Positions 8,183 to 17,449 of a stretch of 64,000 nucleotides of DNA are shown piece after piece. Numbering within the stretch: position 1 is the stretch's first letter; each line of letters begins with the position of its first letter. Below the pieces are notes generated by a model. The model was given only the letters and a program-made list of their open reading frames with translations, was not told the DNA's origin and ran no database searches. Position numbers and translations under genes: made by a program. Source of the DNA: SFLA01 sp045595785 (GTDB taxonomy: Bacteria; Bacillota; Clostridia; Oscillospirales; CAG-382); assembly GCA_045595785.1 (NCBI GenBank), contig JAZOBE010000007.1, positions 15,824 through 79,823 on the forward strand. Direction: 5' to 3'.

Positions 8183-9460
8183 CTATTGCTCAAGCATAAT
8201 TTTAAGTATGGTAGTATCGGTTTCCTTCATACCCTCACGGGCAAGTCTGCCTACGTTTACCACCGTATTATCGGCACCCTTGGTAACAATACCGTCACCG
8301 CCGTAAAACTGCTGGTGCTCAAGATACATATCATAGCCCAGAAGTCCTGCATCCACCGCCGCGGCAATCTTTGCTGCGCAGGAGGGCTTGGCTCCGTCAC
8401 AAATAGTGCCTGAAAGAATGGCAATAGCGTTTACGACGGTGTGTGCCACCGCGTGAGCGGAACCGCCGCACAGATACGCAACTCCTGCGCCTGCACCGCA
8501 TCCTGCGCTGATAGCACCGCAAAATGCGGATAGTCTGCCTATGCCTGCTTTTTGGTGTATGGTAACAAGATCGGATACAACTACGGAACGCATAAGCTTT
8601 TCCCTGCTTGCGCCCGTTTCATAAGCATATACAGCAACGGGAACAGAAGCGGTAATACCTTGGTTTCCGCTTCCCGAAATAATGTACACCGGCTTCTCAC
8701 ATCCGCTCATACGGGCGTCACTTCCGGCTGCGGCGTAAGCGCAAGCCTTTTTCTCAACACCGGTTCCCTGCCTGCGCAGGATAACCTTGCCGATATTGGC
8801 ACCCCAATTATTGCGTATGCCCTCCTCGGCAATAGCCATATTGTACTCTATCTGCTTGCCCACGGTATCTTCCAATTCGTCTATATCCACAGTATCTGCA
8901 AAATCCACGATATCATCAATATTAAGGCAGGATTTATCCGTTAAGCTGTCCTCAGAGCATTCGGAAACGGGCAAGTCTGTCTCCGCCACGCCGTTTCGGG
9001 AAACGTGGACGATGTTTGTATGGTTATTTACAATACGGACTCTGGCACTTTTTTCACCCTTGAACACGGTTATATCAATATCAAAAACCAGCCCGTCCGT
9101 TGCAGGAGACACACTTATCTCGGTTCTCTCAAGATAAACGCGTATATCCGCCTTTTGCTTTTCGGTAACTCCGCCCAAGGTCTCAAGGCATTTTTCTGCT
9201 CTGCCTGCAACAATGCCTGCGGCAACAGCAGATTCTATACCGTGAAGACCGTCCGTATGGGGAATAACCACGCTTTTTACGTTTTTAATTATATTCCCGC
9301 TTACCTTAACGTATACCTTATCGGGAATACTACCTAAAGTATCCCTTGCAAGTGCGGCGGCATAAGCCAACGACACCGGCTCGGTACAGCCCATAGCAGG
9401 GCGCAATTCCTCACGAAGGATATTAAGATAATTACGGTACTGAACAGAATCCTTTTTCAA
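8183..9460 (-). CDS. L-cysteine desulfidase / UPF0597 family protein
   Basis: 425 residues. The family includes archaeal L-cysteine desulfidase and CyuA-type proteins, which release sulfide, ammonia and pyruvate from cysteine with a [4Fe-4S] cluster. Candidate cluster cysteines lie in RPAMGCTEPVSLAYA, CGAISAGCGAGAGVAYLCGG and GTICDGAKPSC; GSGNQGITASVPV is another family signature. I chose TTG at 9460 because AAGGAG precedes it by nine bases and longer versions overlap hflX. Only 13 bases separate it from hflX. An L-serine deaminase activity is the main alternative. Confidence 0.85.
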   Translation of the reverse strand: MKKDSVQYRNYLNILREELRPAMGCTEPVSLAYAAALARDTLGSIPDKVYVKVSGNIIKNVKSVVIPHTDGLHGIESAVAAGIVAGRAEKCLETLGGVTEKQKADIRVYLERTEISVSPATDGLVFDIDITVFKGEKSARVRIVNNHTNIVHVSRNGVAETDLPVSECSEDSLTDKSCLNIDDIVDFADTVDIDELEDTVGKQIEYNMAIAEEGIRNNWGANIGKVILRRQGTGVEKKACAYAAAGSDARMSGCEKPVYIISGSGNQGITASVPVAVYAYETGASREKLMRSVVVSDLVTIHQKAGIGRLSAFCGAISAGCGAGAGVAYLCGGSAHAVAHTVVNAIAILSGTICDGAKPSCAAKIAAAVDAGLLGYDMYLEHQQFYGGDGIVTKGADNTVVNVGRLAREGMKETDTTILKIMLEQ

Positions 9461-9473
9461 AGCAAAAGTCTCC

Positions 9474-10739
9474 TTAATCGTTTTGTATAAATGACGCGAA
9501 CTTACCTGCCGCCTTTGCATCACACTCAGCGGTAACGACAACGCCGTCATCAAGATATTCAGTGCTGATTACCCTTGCAAAGCGGTGGACGGATGATGCC
9601 TCCGACTGTCTATCATAAGGGAATACCAGACGAAGTATCTTTTTCCCCTCTTTTACAAGAGCTTCAATTCTTTCAAGCAGTGCGTCAACACCGTCACCCG
9701 TGGCGGCAGAAATGCACACTGCCTCCTTGGGGACAAACTCGGTGTCCACAGCGTTATCGCTTTTATTATATACCTGAAGTATGGGCTTTCCCTTTGCGCC
9801 AAGCTCGTCAATAAGCTTGAAGGTAACGTCGTTTTTACGACGGCGCTCCTCCTCGCACTCGGAAAAATCGGTTAAAACAATTATAATATCCGCATAGCTC
9901 AACTCTTCAAGCGTGGAACGGAACGCCTTTACAAGATGAGTTGGCAGACGGTCGATAAAACCAACGGTATCTGTAAGCAGCACCTCGTTACCCGAAGGTA
10001 GAGTAAGTCTGCGTGTGGTAGGATCAAGAGTAGCAAACAGCTTGTCCTCTGCAAGAATACCCGCATCAGTAAGACGGTTGAGCAGAGTGGATTTGCCTGC
10101 GTTGGTGTAGCCCACTATTGCGGCAGTGGGAATTCCCGATTTCTCACGGGAGGCGCGTTTTGTGGAGCGCACCTTTTCTACAGCGTCTATTTCCTCCTGC
10201 AAGGCGGCGATGCGCCTTTTAAGGTGACGTCTGTCAGTTTCCAATTTAGACTCACCGGGACCTCGTGTACCAATACCGCCGCCCAGACGGGAAAGCTGTT
10301 TTCCTTTACCCACAAGTCGGGGGGCAGTATATCTGAGACAGGCAATCTCTACCTGCAGTTTGCCCTCACCCGTAACGGCGTGAAGAGCGAAAATATCGAG
10401 GATGAGCATGGTACGGTCGATAACCCTGACTCCGAGAATATCCTCAAGAGAGGCAATCTGGGAGGGGGACAGTTCATTATCAAAGACAACGAGATTTATA
10501 TCCTCGTCCTGCATGCGAATGAACTCCGCAATCTCTTCTGCTTTGCCCGAGCCGATATAAGTGCGCGGGTCGGGATTGACTCTTGACTGGACTACACGGG
10601 CGGCTGTAACACCGCCTGCAGTATCAAGCAATCTCTCCAATTCATCAAGAGAAACCTCCACCTGCTCCTCGGTAAGATCTAAAGTAAGCGCCACAAGAAC
10701 GGCGCGGGTTATTAATTTTTTATCAAAAATATTTTCCAA
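9474..10739 (-). CDS. hflX: Ribosome-associated GTPase HflX
   Basis: 421 residues. An N-terminal HflX domain (NPDPRTYIGSGKAEEIAEF, then NELSPSQ and DRTMLILDIF), a helical linker with GPGESKLETDRR, and a G domain with GYTNAGKSTLLNRL (P-loop), DPTTRR, DTVGFIDRLP and NKSD. It binds the 50S subunit and splits stalled or inactive ribosomes in the cytoplasm. Two TTG codons are possible: the first at 10748 lies inside the Shine-Dalgarno, so TTG at 10739, nine bases after AGGAGG, is preferred. It probably shares a transcript with the downstream desulfidase-like gene. Confidence 0.95.
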   Translation of the reverse strand: MENIFDKKLITRAVLVALTLDLTEEQVEVSLDELERLLDTAGGVTAARVVQSRVNPDPRTYIGSGKAEEIAEFIRMQDEDINLVVFDNELSPSQIASLEDILGVRVIDRTMLILDIFALHAVTGEGKLQVEIACLRYTAPRLVGKGKQLSRLGGGIGTRGPGESKLETDRRHLKRRIAALQEEIDAVEKVRSTKRASREKSGIPTAAIVGYTNAGKSTLLNRLTDAGILAEDKLFATLDPTTRRLTLPSGNEVLLTDTVGFIDRLPTHLVKAFRSTLEELSYADIIIVLTDFSECEEERRRKNDVTFKLIDELGAKGKPILQVYNKSDNAVDTEFVPKEAVCISAATGDGVDALLERIEALVKEGKKILRLVFPYDRQSEASSVHRFARVISTEYLDDGVVVTAECDAKAAGKFASFIQND

Positions 10740-10766
10740 AGACTTCAACCTCCTTTAATAAAAGAA

Positions 10767-10795
10767 GTAAAAAAGGACAGCAATACGCTGTCCTT
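10767..10795 (-). terminator. Terminator of rpmE
   Basis: Minus-strand stem AAGGACAGC / GCTGTCCTT with a five-base loop and a following TTTTACTT, between rpmE and hflX. hflX has no obvious promoter of its own, so read-through is likely. Confidence 0.8.
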
Positions 10796-10816
10796 ATGCG
10801 ATGAAAATGTCTTAAA

Positions 10817-11017
10817 TTACTTAAGGTTGTACTTCTTCTTAAATGAATCTACACGTCCGCCGCTATCAACAAGCTTCTGCTTGCCGGTATAGAACGGATG
10901 GCATTTTGAGCATATATCAACCTTCAGGTTTCCCTTGGTGGATTTAGTAACATATTCTTCGCCACATGCGCATTTGATTACAGTTTCCTTGTATTCAGGA
11001 TGAATATTCTGCTTCAT
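10817..11017 (-). CDS. rpmE: 50S ribosomal protein L31, zinc-binding form
   Basis: 66 residues. The cysteine pairs CAC in IKCACGEEY and CSKC in VDICSKCHPFYTGK mark the zinc-containing (C+) L31 type, and the C-terminus GRVDSFKKKYNLK is typical. It is a late-assembling protein of the 50S central protuberance. GTGAGGG precedes the ATG. It has its own promoter and terminator. Confidence 0.97.
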   Translation of the reverse strand: MKQNIHPEYKETVIKCACGEEYVTKSTKGNLKVDICSKCHPFYTGKQKLVDSGGRVDSFKKKYNLK

Positions 11018-11044
11018 GTTTATCCCTCACTTTCTCACCAAAGC

Positions 11045-11073
11045 AGTATAGCACAAAATTTTCCCGATTGCAA
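11045..11073 (-). promoter_or_regulatory. Promoter of rpmE
   Basis: Minus-strand TTGCAA (11073-11068), 17-base spacer, TATACT (11050-11045), 28 bases before the rpmE start codon. Confidence 0.75.
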
Positions 11074-11093
11074 TACCTTTTTTACTTTTTTTC

Positions 11094-11122
11094 TTGTATT
11101 TTTCACTTTATTAATGTATAAT
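11094..11122 (+). promoter_or_regulatory. Promoter of the metallo-hydrolase gene
   Basis: TTGTAT (11094-11099), 17-base spacer, TATAAT (11117-11122), 28 bases before the ATG at 11150. It lies back to back with the rpmE promoter. Confidence 0.75.
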
Positions 11123-11149
11123 AATCAAAAATACAAGGAGGAAACGCAA

Positions 11150-11989
11150 ATGAAGTTACGTTATTTAGGAACTGCGGCGGCAGAAGGCTGGCCTGCGGTA
11201 TTTTGCAGATGTGAGCATTGCGACAGAGCGAGAAAGGCGGGAGGCAAAAATATCCGCACCCGTTCTCAGGCGCTGGTAAACAGCGATATGCTTATTGATT
11301 TTCCGCCGGACGCAAATATGCATATGCTTATGAACAATATTGATTACAGCGCAATCAAGTTCTTGCTTATTACTCATCCTCATTCCGACCATTTCGCACC
11401 CCTGGATCTGGCTTTCCGTGACGACGCGTATTATGCCCACAATCTAACGGAAGAAAAGCTTATCCTTGCGGGACCTAAAAAGGTTATTGAAGCGTACGAG
11501 AATTACTTCAGCCGTTATTCTGACGAGCGCAGATGTAAATACATAACTCCCATGGTATTGGAAAACTACGTTACCTATACCTTTGGTGATTACAAGGTTA
11601 CTCCCGTACGCGCAAACCATACTCATGACGAAAACAACGCCTGCTGTTATATTATTAACGACGGAAGCAAGACTCTGCTGTATCTTCACGATACCGGTCT
11701 GCTTTTTGATGACGTTTGGGAATATCTTGAAGCAAACAAGATAAAAGCAGATTTTGTTTCGCTTGACTGCACCTACGTTACCCTGCCCTCTTTCGGCGGA
11801 CATATGGGTCTTGACACCTGTAAGGTAACCAGGGATATGATGCTGGAAAAGGGCATTATCGACGAAAATACACTTGTTTGCATAAACCACTTTTCCCACA
11901 ACGGAAAAGCTATTTATGACGAGCTTGTACCTATTGCCGCCGAGGATGGATTCCTGACCTCTTATGATGGAATGGAAGTTGAATTCTGA
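11150..11989 (+). CDS. PhnP-like metallo-beta-lactamase-fold hydrolase
   Basis: 279 residues. The HPHSDHF motif gives the two-metal active site, with further ligands in RANHTHDENNACCY, LHDTG and a late NHFSHNG. A short N-terminal cysteine cluster, FCRCEHC at about residues 20-26, corresponds to the structural zinc site of PhnP-type phosphodiesterases. PhnP cleaves cyclic ribose phosphates in phosphonate catabolism, but no phn genes are here, so the substrate is open. The frame extends upstream to 11000, but GGAGG eight bases before ATG 11150 and the promoter position fix the start. Confidence 0.88.
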   Translation: MKLRYLGTAAAEGWPAVFCRCEHCDRARKAGGKNIRTRSQALVNSDMLIDFPPDANMHMLMNNIDYSAIKFLLITHPHSDHFAPLDLAFRDDAYYAHNLTEEKLILAGPKKVIEAYENYFSRYSDERRCKYITPMVLENYVTYTFGDYKVTPVRANHTHDENNACCYIINDGSKTLLYLHDTGLLFDDVWEYLEANKIKADFVSLDCTYVTLPSFGGHMGLDTCKVTRDMMLEKGIIDENTLVCINHFSHNGKAIYDELVPIAAEDGFLTSYDGMEVEF

Positions 11990-12003
11990 TATATAACAAA
12001 GTT

Positions 12004-12034
12004 AAGCCGACTCAAATTGAGCCGGCTTTGTTTT
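12004..12034. terminator. Shared terminator between convergent genes
   Basis: AAGCCGACTCA pairs with TGAGCCGGCTT with one mismatch, followed on the plus strand by TGTTTTATTTT. It sits in the 43-base gap between the metallo-hydrolase and pssA; on the minus strand the T tract is weaker. Confidence 0.75.
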
Positions 12035-12692
12035 ATTTTATATAGTTTTCAATAACCTCGGTAATTGAGTTTCCTGCCCATTGGAACATAGTGAGCAAGT
12101 ATACCGCGCCGATAAGCGCACCGAAAGCTATTGCCACCTTAAAGGAAGGCTTGGGAATGTTTATACGGAGAACATAAAGCACCGCAACGACGATATAAAC
12201 TGCTCTGAAAGCCCAAGCCATACCTGCGGGAGCAAGCCCGAAGGACAGCATAAGCATAAGAAGGGCAGTAGAAAAGCAGGAAAAAGGTATGGGCATTCCC
12301 ACAAAGGATTTTGAAGAGAAATCCTCTTTTTCCATTGCAAGAGTGTTGAAATATGCAAGACGGGTTGCCGAACATACTACGAACAGCAAATATATCAACA
12401 CGTCCAGAGGAGTATTGTAGCCCAAAAACCAAGCGATCATACAAGGCGTAACGCCGAAGCTTACCATATCGCAAAGAGAATCCAACTGTACGCCGTATAT
12501 CTTGGAGCGGTTTGTACGGCCTTGCTGACGTCTTGCCGCCGTGCCGTCCATCATATCGCAGACGCCTGCCAACAGAAAGAAGGTAAGTGCAGGGCAGAAA
12601 TAATGGTTTGCCGCGCAAAATATTGCCAGCAAGGAGGAGCATAGTCCGCCCAGTGTTATAATATTAGCAAAGTTTATAAAGCCTATAAACAT
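12033..12692 (-). CDS. pssA: CDP-diacylglycerol--serine O-phosphatidyltransferase
   Basis: 219 residues with several hydrophobic segments. The CDP-alcohol phosphotransferase signature D-x2-DG-x2-AR-x8-G-x3-D-x3-D is complete: DMMDGTAAR, then G in IYGVQLD and D in SLCDMVSFG. It makes phosphatidylserine from CDP-diacylglycerol and serine at the membrane. ATG 12692 lies eight bases after AAGAGG; an in-frame GTG three codons earlier overlaps that site. It is the last gene of the long minus-strand cluster. No Psd gene is in the window, so phosphatidylethanolamine synthesis cannot be judged. Confidence 0.9.
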   Translation of the reverse strand: MFIGFINFANIITLGGLCSSLLAIFCAANHYFCPALTFFLLAGVCDMMDGTAARRQQGRTNRSKIYGVQLDSLCDMVSFGVTPCMIAWFLGYNTPLDVLIYLLFVVCSATRLAYFNTLAMEKEDFSSKSFVGMPIPFSCFSTALLMLMLSFGLAPAGMAWAFRAVYIVVAVLYVLRINIPKPSFKVAIAFGALIGAVYLLTMFQWAGNSITEVIENYIK

Positions 12693-12704
12693 TTTGCACA
12701 CCTC

Positions 12705-13577
12705 TTAATAAGTATTGTTTTGCTTTACCTCAGTGTATATCCTGCGGAAATTCTCATGTCGTGAAGAAGATATCTTTCCCTCGCTCACCGCTTCCAGAAC
12801 CGCACACCCCTCCTCTACCGTATGAGCGCAATCGCGGTAACGGCAATACGAGGTAAAGGGAAGCATTTCGGGAAAGGCTTCTATTATCCGCTTATGGTCG
12901 GTAACACCGCAAGCGGTAAAATCCAGCATTGTAAAGCCGGGGGTATCCGCAAGCCATATATCCTTTTCCAAGCGGAAAAGCTCAGAAACACGGGTAGTAT
13001 TCTTTCCGCGCATAAGGCGCTGGGAAAGATCGCCCACCTCCGCCGAAAGAGTGGGACACAGCGCGTTAATCAAGCTGGACTTACCTGCACCGGAGGGACC
13101 GGCAAACACAGCTGTCTTTCCGCGCAAAGCGTCACGCAGTGGTTCTATACCGATGCCGTTGACAGCTTGTACACAAAACACCTTTATAGGTGTTTTGCTG
13201 TATATGTCCGTAAGATATTCGGGAGAGGCAATATCTGTTTTATTAATTACAAGTATTACCTCTGCATCCGAAAGTAAAGCAATGGTACAAAGTGAATCAA
13301 GATAAAAAATATCAGGGTCAGGCTCCGCCGCCGCAGTAACTATGACAAACGTGTCTATATTAGCAACCGGGGGACGAACAAATGCGTTTTTACGGGGCAA
13401 AATTCCCGTAATAAAGCCTGTTCCGTCAGAATTAAGAGTATACTCCACGTTGTCGCCGGGAGAAAGACGCATATCGCTCTTGCGCAGCTTGCTTCCTGCG
13501 CGGCAGCTTATCTCAGTCTCACCGTCAAAAACGGAATACAGACCGTTACGGCCTTTTAACAGTTTTCCCTGTGGCAC
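12705..13577 (-). CDS. rsgA: Small ribosomal subunit biogenesis GTPase RsgA
   Basis: 290 residues. An N-terminal OB fold, then a circularly permuted G domain (NKTD before the P-loop GPSGAGKSSLINAL, then DTPGF), and a C-terminal zinc site CRYRDCAHTVEEGC. It checks late 30S maturation. GTG at 13577 is chosen because GGAGG stands six bases upstream, inside the end of prkC; the frame's ATG-less extension would run into prkC. It lies one base after the prkC stop, the usual Firmicutes order. Confidence 0.96.
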   Translation of the reverse strand: MPQGKLLKGRNGLYSVFDGETEISCRAGSKLRKSDMRLSPGDNVEYTLNSDGTGFITGILPRKNAFVRPPVANIDTFVIVTAAAEPDPDIFYLDSLCTIALLSDAEVILVINKTDIASPEYLTDIYSKTPIKVFCVQAVNGIGIEPLRDALRGKTAVFAGPSGAGKSSLINALCPTLSAEVGDLSQRLMRGKNTTRVSELFRLEKDIWLADTPGFTMLDFTACGVTDHKRIIEAFPEMLPFTSYCRYRDCAHTVEEGCAVLEAVSEGKISSSRHENFRRIYTEVKQNNTY

Positions 13578-13578
13578 G

Positions 13579-15660
13579 TTATTCCTCCACATCCGAAGTA
13601 TCTTCGGGAGACACGCCGCCCTCGGGACCGATACAGATTATAAGGTCAACCTTATCACCCTCGGAAACGGGAAGTCCTGCTTCTACACTTTGACCGCAAA
13701 TGGTTCCCGGCTCGTAATCGGAAGAATAAACTTCGGTTATACGGTTGGGAACGAGTCCTATAATAATAAGGAAGTCTTCTGCTTCTGTCTGAGACAATCC
13801 AAACAGGTCAGGCATATTACCGGGCTCATAGGGCTGATTGTTGGAGGTGCCGGAAATAACTATATCCACCTTGGTGAAAGCGGCAAGTCCTTCGGTACCT
13901 GCTTCTATACTCTGCTCCAATACCTCATAGGTAAAGTCGCCGTCAAACCTATATATTACCTCACCCAATTCAAGATTTGCCCGTTCAAGAGCGTTCTTGG
14001 CTTCATTAAGGCTCATACCCAAAAGGTCGGGCACGGGTTGTGCATTTACAAGGTCTCTGCCCATAGATACGTATACGGTAATAGTGCTTCCCGCACTGAT
14101 GGGAGTGCCGAACTCAGGCTCGGTACGCACTACCTGATTGGAAAATCCGTATTCGTCGTAAACAACTTCTTTGACTACCTTGAAGCCCATTTCCTTAAGT
14201 TTCATTTCCGCTTCCTTATAGGTGTATCCGCGGAGATACGGCACAGAAATATCGTCGGGAATGACGTTTATCTTTATGGTATCTATTTCAAAGAACATCT
14301 TTCCGTCGGGAAGCTTACCGATATGGTACGCAACGGGATCCTGCTCGATGATCTCGCCGTCCTCATAGCCTGATTTATGGACTTCGATTATATCCAGTAC
14401 CTTGAATTTAGTGCCCGTGGTATCATAGGTTCCGTTAAGCAATTTGTCCTGCAATTCAGCCGTCCATATCTGACCTACCAGCTTGGGAACAACTATCTCG
14501 TTACCGGTAGAAGGTCCTGTGGTGAGGTCCAATGCATAAAAGAGGTAATGAACACCGCAGGATACGCAGACCAGCAGGAAAGAAAGCGCGATGGCAGCAA
14601 TAACGGGAAGAGACGAACGGCTCTCACGAACCGAGCGTTTTTTCTTCTTGCGCTTTTTGACGTAACGCTTTTTGGTTCCGGAATCCACGCCGGAAACGGG
14701 CTTGCTTCCCGTAACGTCATCATAAGGCTCAATCTCAGAGGTTGCGATGGAATCAATGGGAACAACGTTATAAGGAAGTGCTTCGCCTGCAGGATAATCG
14801 TTGCCCATGGCAAAGGTTATTGCGGGGTTGCGGAGCACCATATCCAACGCCTTTATCATGCTGTGAGCAGATGAAAAACGGTTTGACGGATCCTTTTCCA
14901 TTGCCTTGCGGATTATCTGTGCGACACCGAAGGGAATTTCGGGATTAAGCTCGCAGGGGTTGCCCGGCTCGTCATTTATCTGCATCATAGCGATTTCAAG
15001 CAGATTTTCCGCTGTAAAGGGAAGAACGCCCGTAACCATTTCGTAAAGCATAATACCTACGGAATAAAGGTCAGACGCAAAGGTAGTCTCCTTACTGGAT
15101 GCCTGCTCGGGACTTATATAATATACAGTACCGATGGCGCGCTCCTTACCGGAGGCTGACTCATGGGGAGTTTTGGCAATACCGAAGTCGGTTACCTTTA
15201 TCTCTCCGTTCTTCTGGAGAATTATATTCTGAGGCTTAATGTCTCTGTGAATAACGTCCTTGCTGTGAGTATGCTCAAGAGCGCGGAGGATCTGCACGGT
15301 GTAAATGCAGGCTTCCTTCCAGGAGAGCACGCCCTTTTTATCCAAATATTCTTTAAGAGTAATACCGTCAAGATATTCCATAACGATATACTTCATATCG
15401 GGATATATAGCAACGTCGTAAATGCTTACCAGATTTTTATGGGAAAGCATTGCAACTGCCTTGGATTCATTTATAAAGCGAGATTCCGCCTGCTTATCGC
15501 CGTTATATTCGTCGTTGAGTATCTTTATGGCTACCGTGCGGTCCATAAGCAGATCCTCGCCCTTGAGAACGAAAGCCATTCCGCCTACGCCAAGGACTTC
15601 AAGTATCTTGTATCTGCCGTCAAGGACCTTACCCACAAAGCTTTGATATTTGTTGGTCAT
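13579..15660 (-). CDS. prkC: PASTA-domain Ser/Thr protein kinase (PrkC/Stk1)
   Basis: 693 residues. A cytoplasmic Hanks kinase (about 13-275) has GVGGMAFVLKG, the Lys in VAIKIL, HRDIKPQN, DFGIAK and SPEQ. A very basic juxtamembrane stretch (KKRYVKKRKKKKRS) precedes one membrane helix at about 352-378. Outside are four PASTA repeats (from about 390, 470, 538 and 607), which in relatives bind muropeptides or lipid II. It signals cell-wall state to division and wall synthesis proteins. It is paired with its phosphatase four bases upstream. Likely targets in this window are IreB and the PASTA-bearing PBP pathway. Confidence 0.97.
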   Translation of the reverse strand: MTNKYQSFVGKVLDGRYKILEVLGVGGMAFVLKGEDLLMDRTVAIKILNDEYNGDKQAESRFINESKAVAMLSHKNLVSIYDVAIYPDMKYIVMEYLDGITLKEYLDKKGVLSWKEACIYTVQILRALEHTHSKDVIHRDIKPQNIILQKNGEIKVTDFGIAKTPHESASGKERAIGTVYYISPEQASSKETTFASDLYSVGIMLYEMVTGVLPFTAENLLEIAMMQINDEPGNPCELNPEIPFGVAQIIRKAMEKDPSNRFSSAHSMIKALDMVLRNPAITFAMGNDYPAGEALPYNVVPIDSIATSEIEPYDDVTGSKPVSGVDSGTKKRYVKKRKKKKRSVRESRSSLPVIAAIALSFLLVCVSCGVHYLFYALDLTTGPSTGNEIVVPKLVGQIWTAELQDKLLNGTYDTTGTKFKVLDIIEVHKSGYEDGEIIEQDPVAYHIGKLPDGKMFFEIDTIKINVIPDDISVPYLRGYTYKEAEMKLKEMGFKVVKEVVYDEYGFSNQVVRTEPEFGTPISAGSTITVYVSMGRDLVNAQPVPDLLGMSLNEAKNALERANLELGEVIYRFDGDFTYEVLEQSIEAGTEGLAAFTKVDIVISGTSNNQPYEPGNMPDLFGLSQTEAEDFLIIIGLVPNRITEVYSSDYEPGTICGQSVEAGLPVSEGDKVDLIICIGPEGGVSPEDTSDVEE

Positions 15661-15664
15661 CAGC

Positions 15665-16417
15665 CTACTCCTTTCCGATGAGCACGGCGGTTATATTGTC
15701 CGTACCGCCTTTTTTATTTGCAAGATCTATAAGCATCTTAACACGCTTTTCGTCGGTTATGGTGCGCCAACGGGATTGAGCGTATATTATATTCTCCATA
15801 TCTCTGCGTGAAACGAAATTGGAAAGTCCATCGGTGCAAAGCAGGATATGGTCAAATTCAATATTAAAGAACATATCCGGCTCCACCATATCGTCTACAC
15901 CGAGAGCACGGAGGATTATATTCTTTTTGGGATGCTGTGCCGCCTCGCTTTCGCTTAAAGCGCCGTTATCAACCATCATTTGCACAAGCGAATGGTCCTT
16001 GGTTATCTGTATCGCCATACGGTTGCACAATGTATAAAGTCTGCTGTCTCCCACGTTTACCGCCGCATTAAGGGACGGGCATGAGAAAAACGCCACCAGC
16101 GTGGTACCCATACCGTAGCAATCGTTATCGGTTTGGGATTTAGCATACACCGCCTTGTTGGCGCAAACCACGGACAGGCGAAGTATTTTTACCATTTCCT
16201 CTCTGGTAAGGGAATACAGATCCCTTCCGTTCAAGGATGAGCGGAGTGTTTCCTGATATATCTCGCAGGCAAGACGGCTTGCCACGTTACCGCCGGCAGC
16301 ACCGCCCATTCCGTCACATACGACGGCAGAAAAGTAATCCTTGCCATTGTATATATGGAAATAATCTTGATTATTCTTTCTTTTTTTGCCTACGTCAGTA
16401 TTACCGCAGCAACGCAA
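15665..16417 (-). CDS. stp: PP2C-type Ser/Thr protein phosphatase (Stp/PrpC)
   Basis: 250 residues with the PP2C metal-binding motifs: KNNQDYF, CDGMGGAAGGNVAS, GTTLVAFF, NVGDSRLY, LCTDGLSNFV and GGTDNITAVLI. It reverses phosphorylation by the adjacent PrkC kinase in the cytoplasm. The start is TTG at 16417, nine bases after GAGGAG; a nearby ATG is in another frame. The gene lies seven bases from the rlmN stop, within the cluster. Confidence 0.95.
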   Translation of the reverse strand: MRCCGNTDVGKKRKNNQDYFHIYNGKDYFSAVVCDGMGGAAGGNVASRLACEIYQETLRSSLNGRDLYSLTREEMVKILRLSVVCANKAVYAKSQTDNDCYGMGTTLVAFFSCPSLNAAVNVGDSRLYTLCNRMAIQITKDHSLVQMMVDNGALSESEAAQHPKKNIILRALGVDDMVEPDMFFNIEFDHILLCTDGLSNFVSRRDMENIIYAQSRWRTITDEKRVKMLIDLANKKGGTDNITAVLIGKE

Positions 16418-16423
16418 GATACA

Positions 16424-17449
16424 TCACTCCTCTCTATGCTCCGCGCGGAGCTGTCCGCAGGAAGCATTTATGTCACCGCCCAGCTTGCGGCGGACGGTAG
16501 TATTTATCTTATATGAATTAAGTATTTCCGTAAAACGCGCCACCTGCTCACGGGTGCTTTTTTTATAGCCGCGTTCCTTTACCTCGTTAACGGGAATAAG
16601 GTTTACGTGGCACAGCATTCCCGAAAGATTTCTGCCCAGTTCGTGGGCGTTTTCGTCAGAATCGTTGACACCGCTTATAAGGGCATACTCAAAGGAGATG
16701 CGGCGGTTTGTAATATCCATATATCTTCTGCAAGCGTCAAGCAGAGTGTCATAAGGATATTTTCTCGCCACGGGCATAGTAGCACGGCGGATATCGTCGT
16801 TAGGCGCGTGAAGAGATACGGAAAGGGTTATCTGCAATTTTTCCTGCGCAAGACGGTCTATCTTATCAACCAATCCGCAGGTGGAAAGAGAAATATGTCT
16901 GTGAGAAATATTAAGACCGTCAGGATGGTGAACAAGCTCAAGAAAACGCATAACGTTATCGTAATTATCAAGAGGCTCACCGATACCCATTAATACTATT
17001 CCCTTTACCTTCTCACCGGTATCACGCATTGCCGCCATAACCTGCTCCAGCATTTCAGAGGGGAGAAGATGTCTGCGAAATCCGTTTATATGAGAAGCGC
17101 AGAAGGTACAGCCCATACGACAGCCTGCCTGCGTAGAGATACACACGGTGTTTCCGTATTTATAACGCATGAATACGGTTTCTATCTTTTCACCGTCGGC
17201 AAACTCAAACAGATATTTTACCGTGCCGTCTATTTTTGACACAAGCTTTGATACTATTTTTGCGCGGGTGACCGTGCAATCTGCCTTCAGCTTTTCTCGG
17301 AGAGAAGCGGAAAGATCCGTCATATTATCTATTTCCGTTTCGCCTGCAGATATCCAACGGAATATCTGACTTGCGCGGAAGGGCTTTTCGCCCATATTTA
17401 CAAGATACTGACGTATCTCCTCGGGAAGCATACTTTTAAGATCGGTCAT
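16424..17449 (-). CDS. rlmN: 23S rRNA A2503-C2 / tRNA methyltransferase RlmN
   Basis: 341 residues. Radical SAM motif CRMGCTFC, with GIGEPLDN, SVSLHAPNDDIRR and the second catalytic cysteine near the C-terminus in INASCGQL. It methylates C2 of A2503 in the peptidyl transferase centre using two SAM molecules through a methyl-cysteine intermediate. The ATG overlaps the rsmB stop as TAATG. Confidence 0.97.
   Translation of the reverse strand: MTDLKSMLPEEIRQYLVNMGEKPFRASQIFRWISAGETEIDNMTDLSASLREKLKADCTVTRAKIVSKLVSKIDGTVKYLFEFADGEKIETVFMRYKYGNTVCISTQAGCRMGCTFCASHINGFRRHLLPSEMLEQVMAAMRDTGEKVKGIVLMGIGEPLDNYDNVMRFLELVHHPDGLNISHRHISLSTCGLVDKIDRLAQEKLQITLSVSLHAPNDDIRRATMPVARKYPYDTLLDACRRYMDITNRRISFEYALISGVNDSDENAHELGRNLSGMLCHVNLIPVNEVKERGYKKSTREQVARFTEILNSYKINTTVRRKLGGDINASCGQLRAEHREE

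Noticed and set aside
8170..8184. AGAACA-GTA-TGTTCT palindrome, resembling a Gram-positive LexA box
   Set aside because: The centre between GAAC and GTTC is five bases rather than four, and the site covers the stop codon of one gene upstream of asnA's -35, not a DNA-repair gene.
11000..11149. N-terminal extension of the PhnP-like protein
   Set aside because: It would cross both divergent promoters and the rpmE start; the ribosome site and family start fit ATG 11150.
13342..14373. Plus-strand open frame of 343 codons opposite rsgA and prkC
   Set aside because: Overlaps two well-supported genes and the PASTA repeats; no ribosome site or family match. The same reasoning applies to plus-strand frames at 22329-23294, 43235-44548 and 53580-54770.
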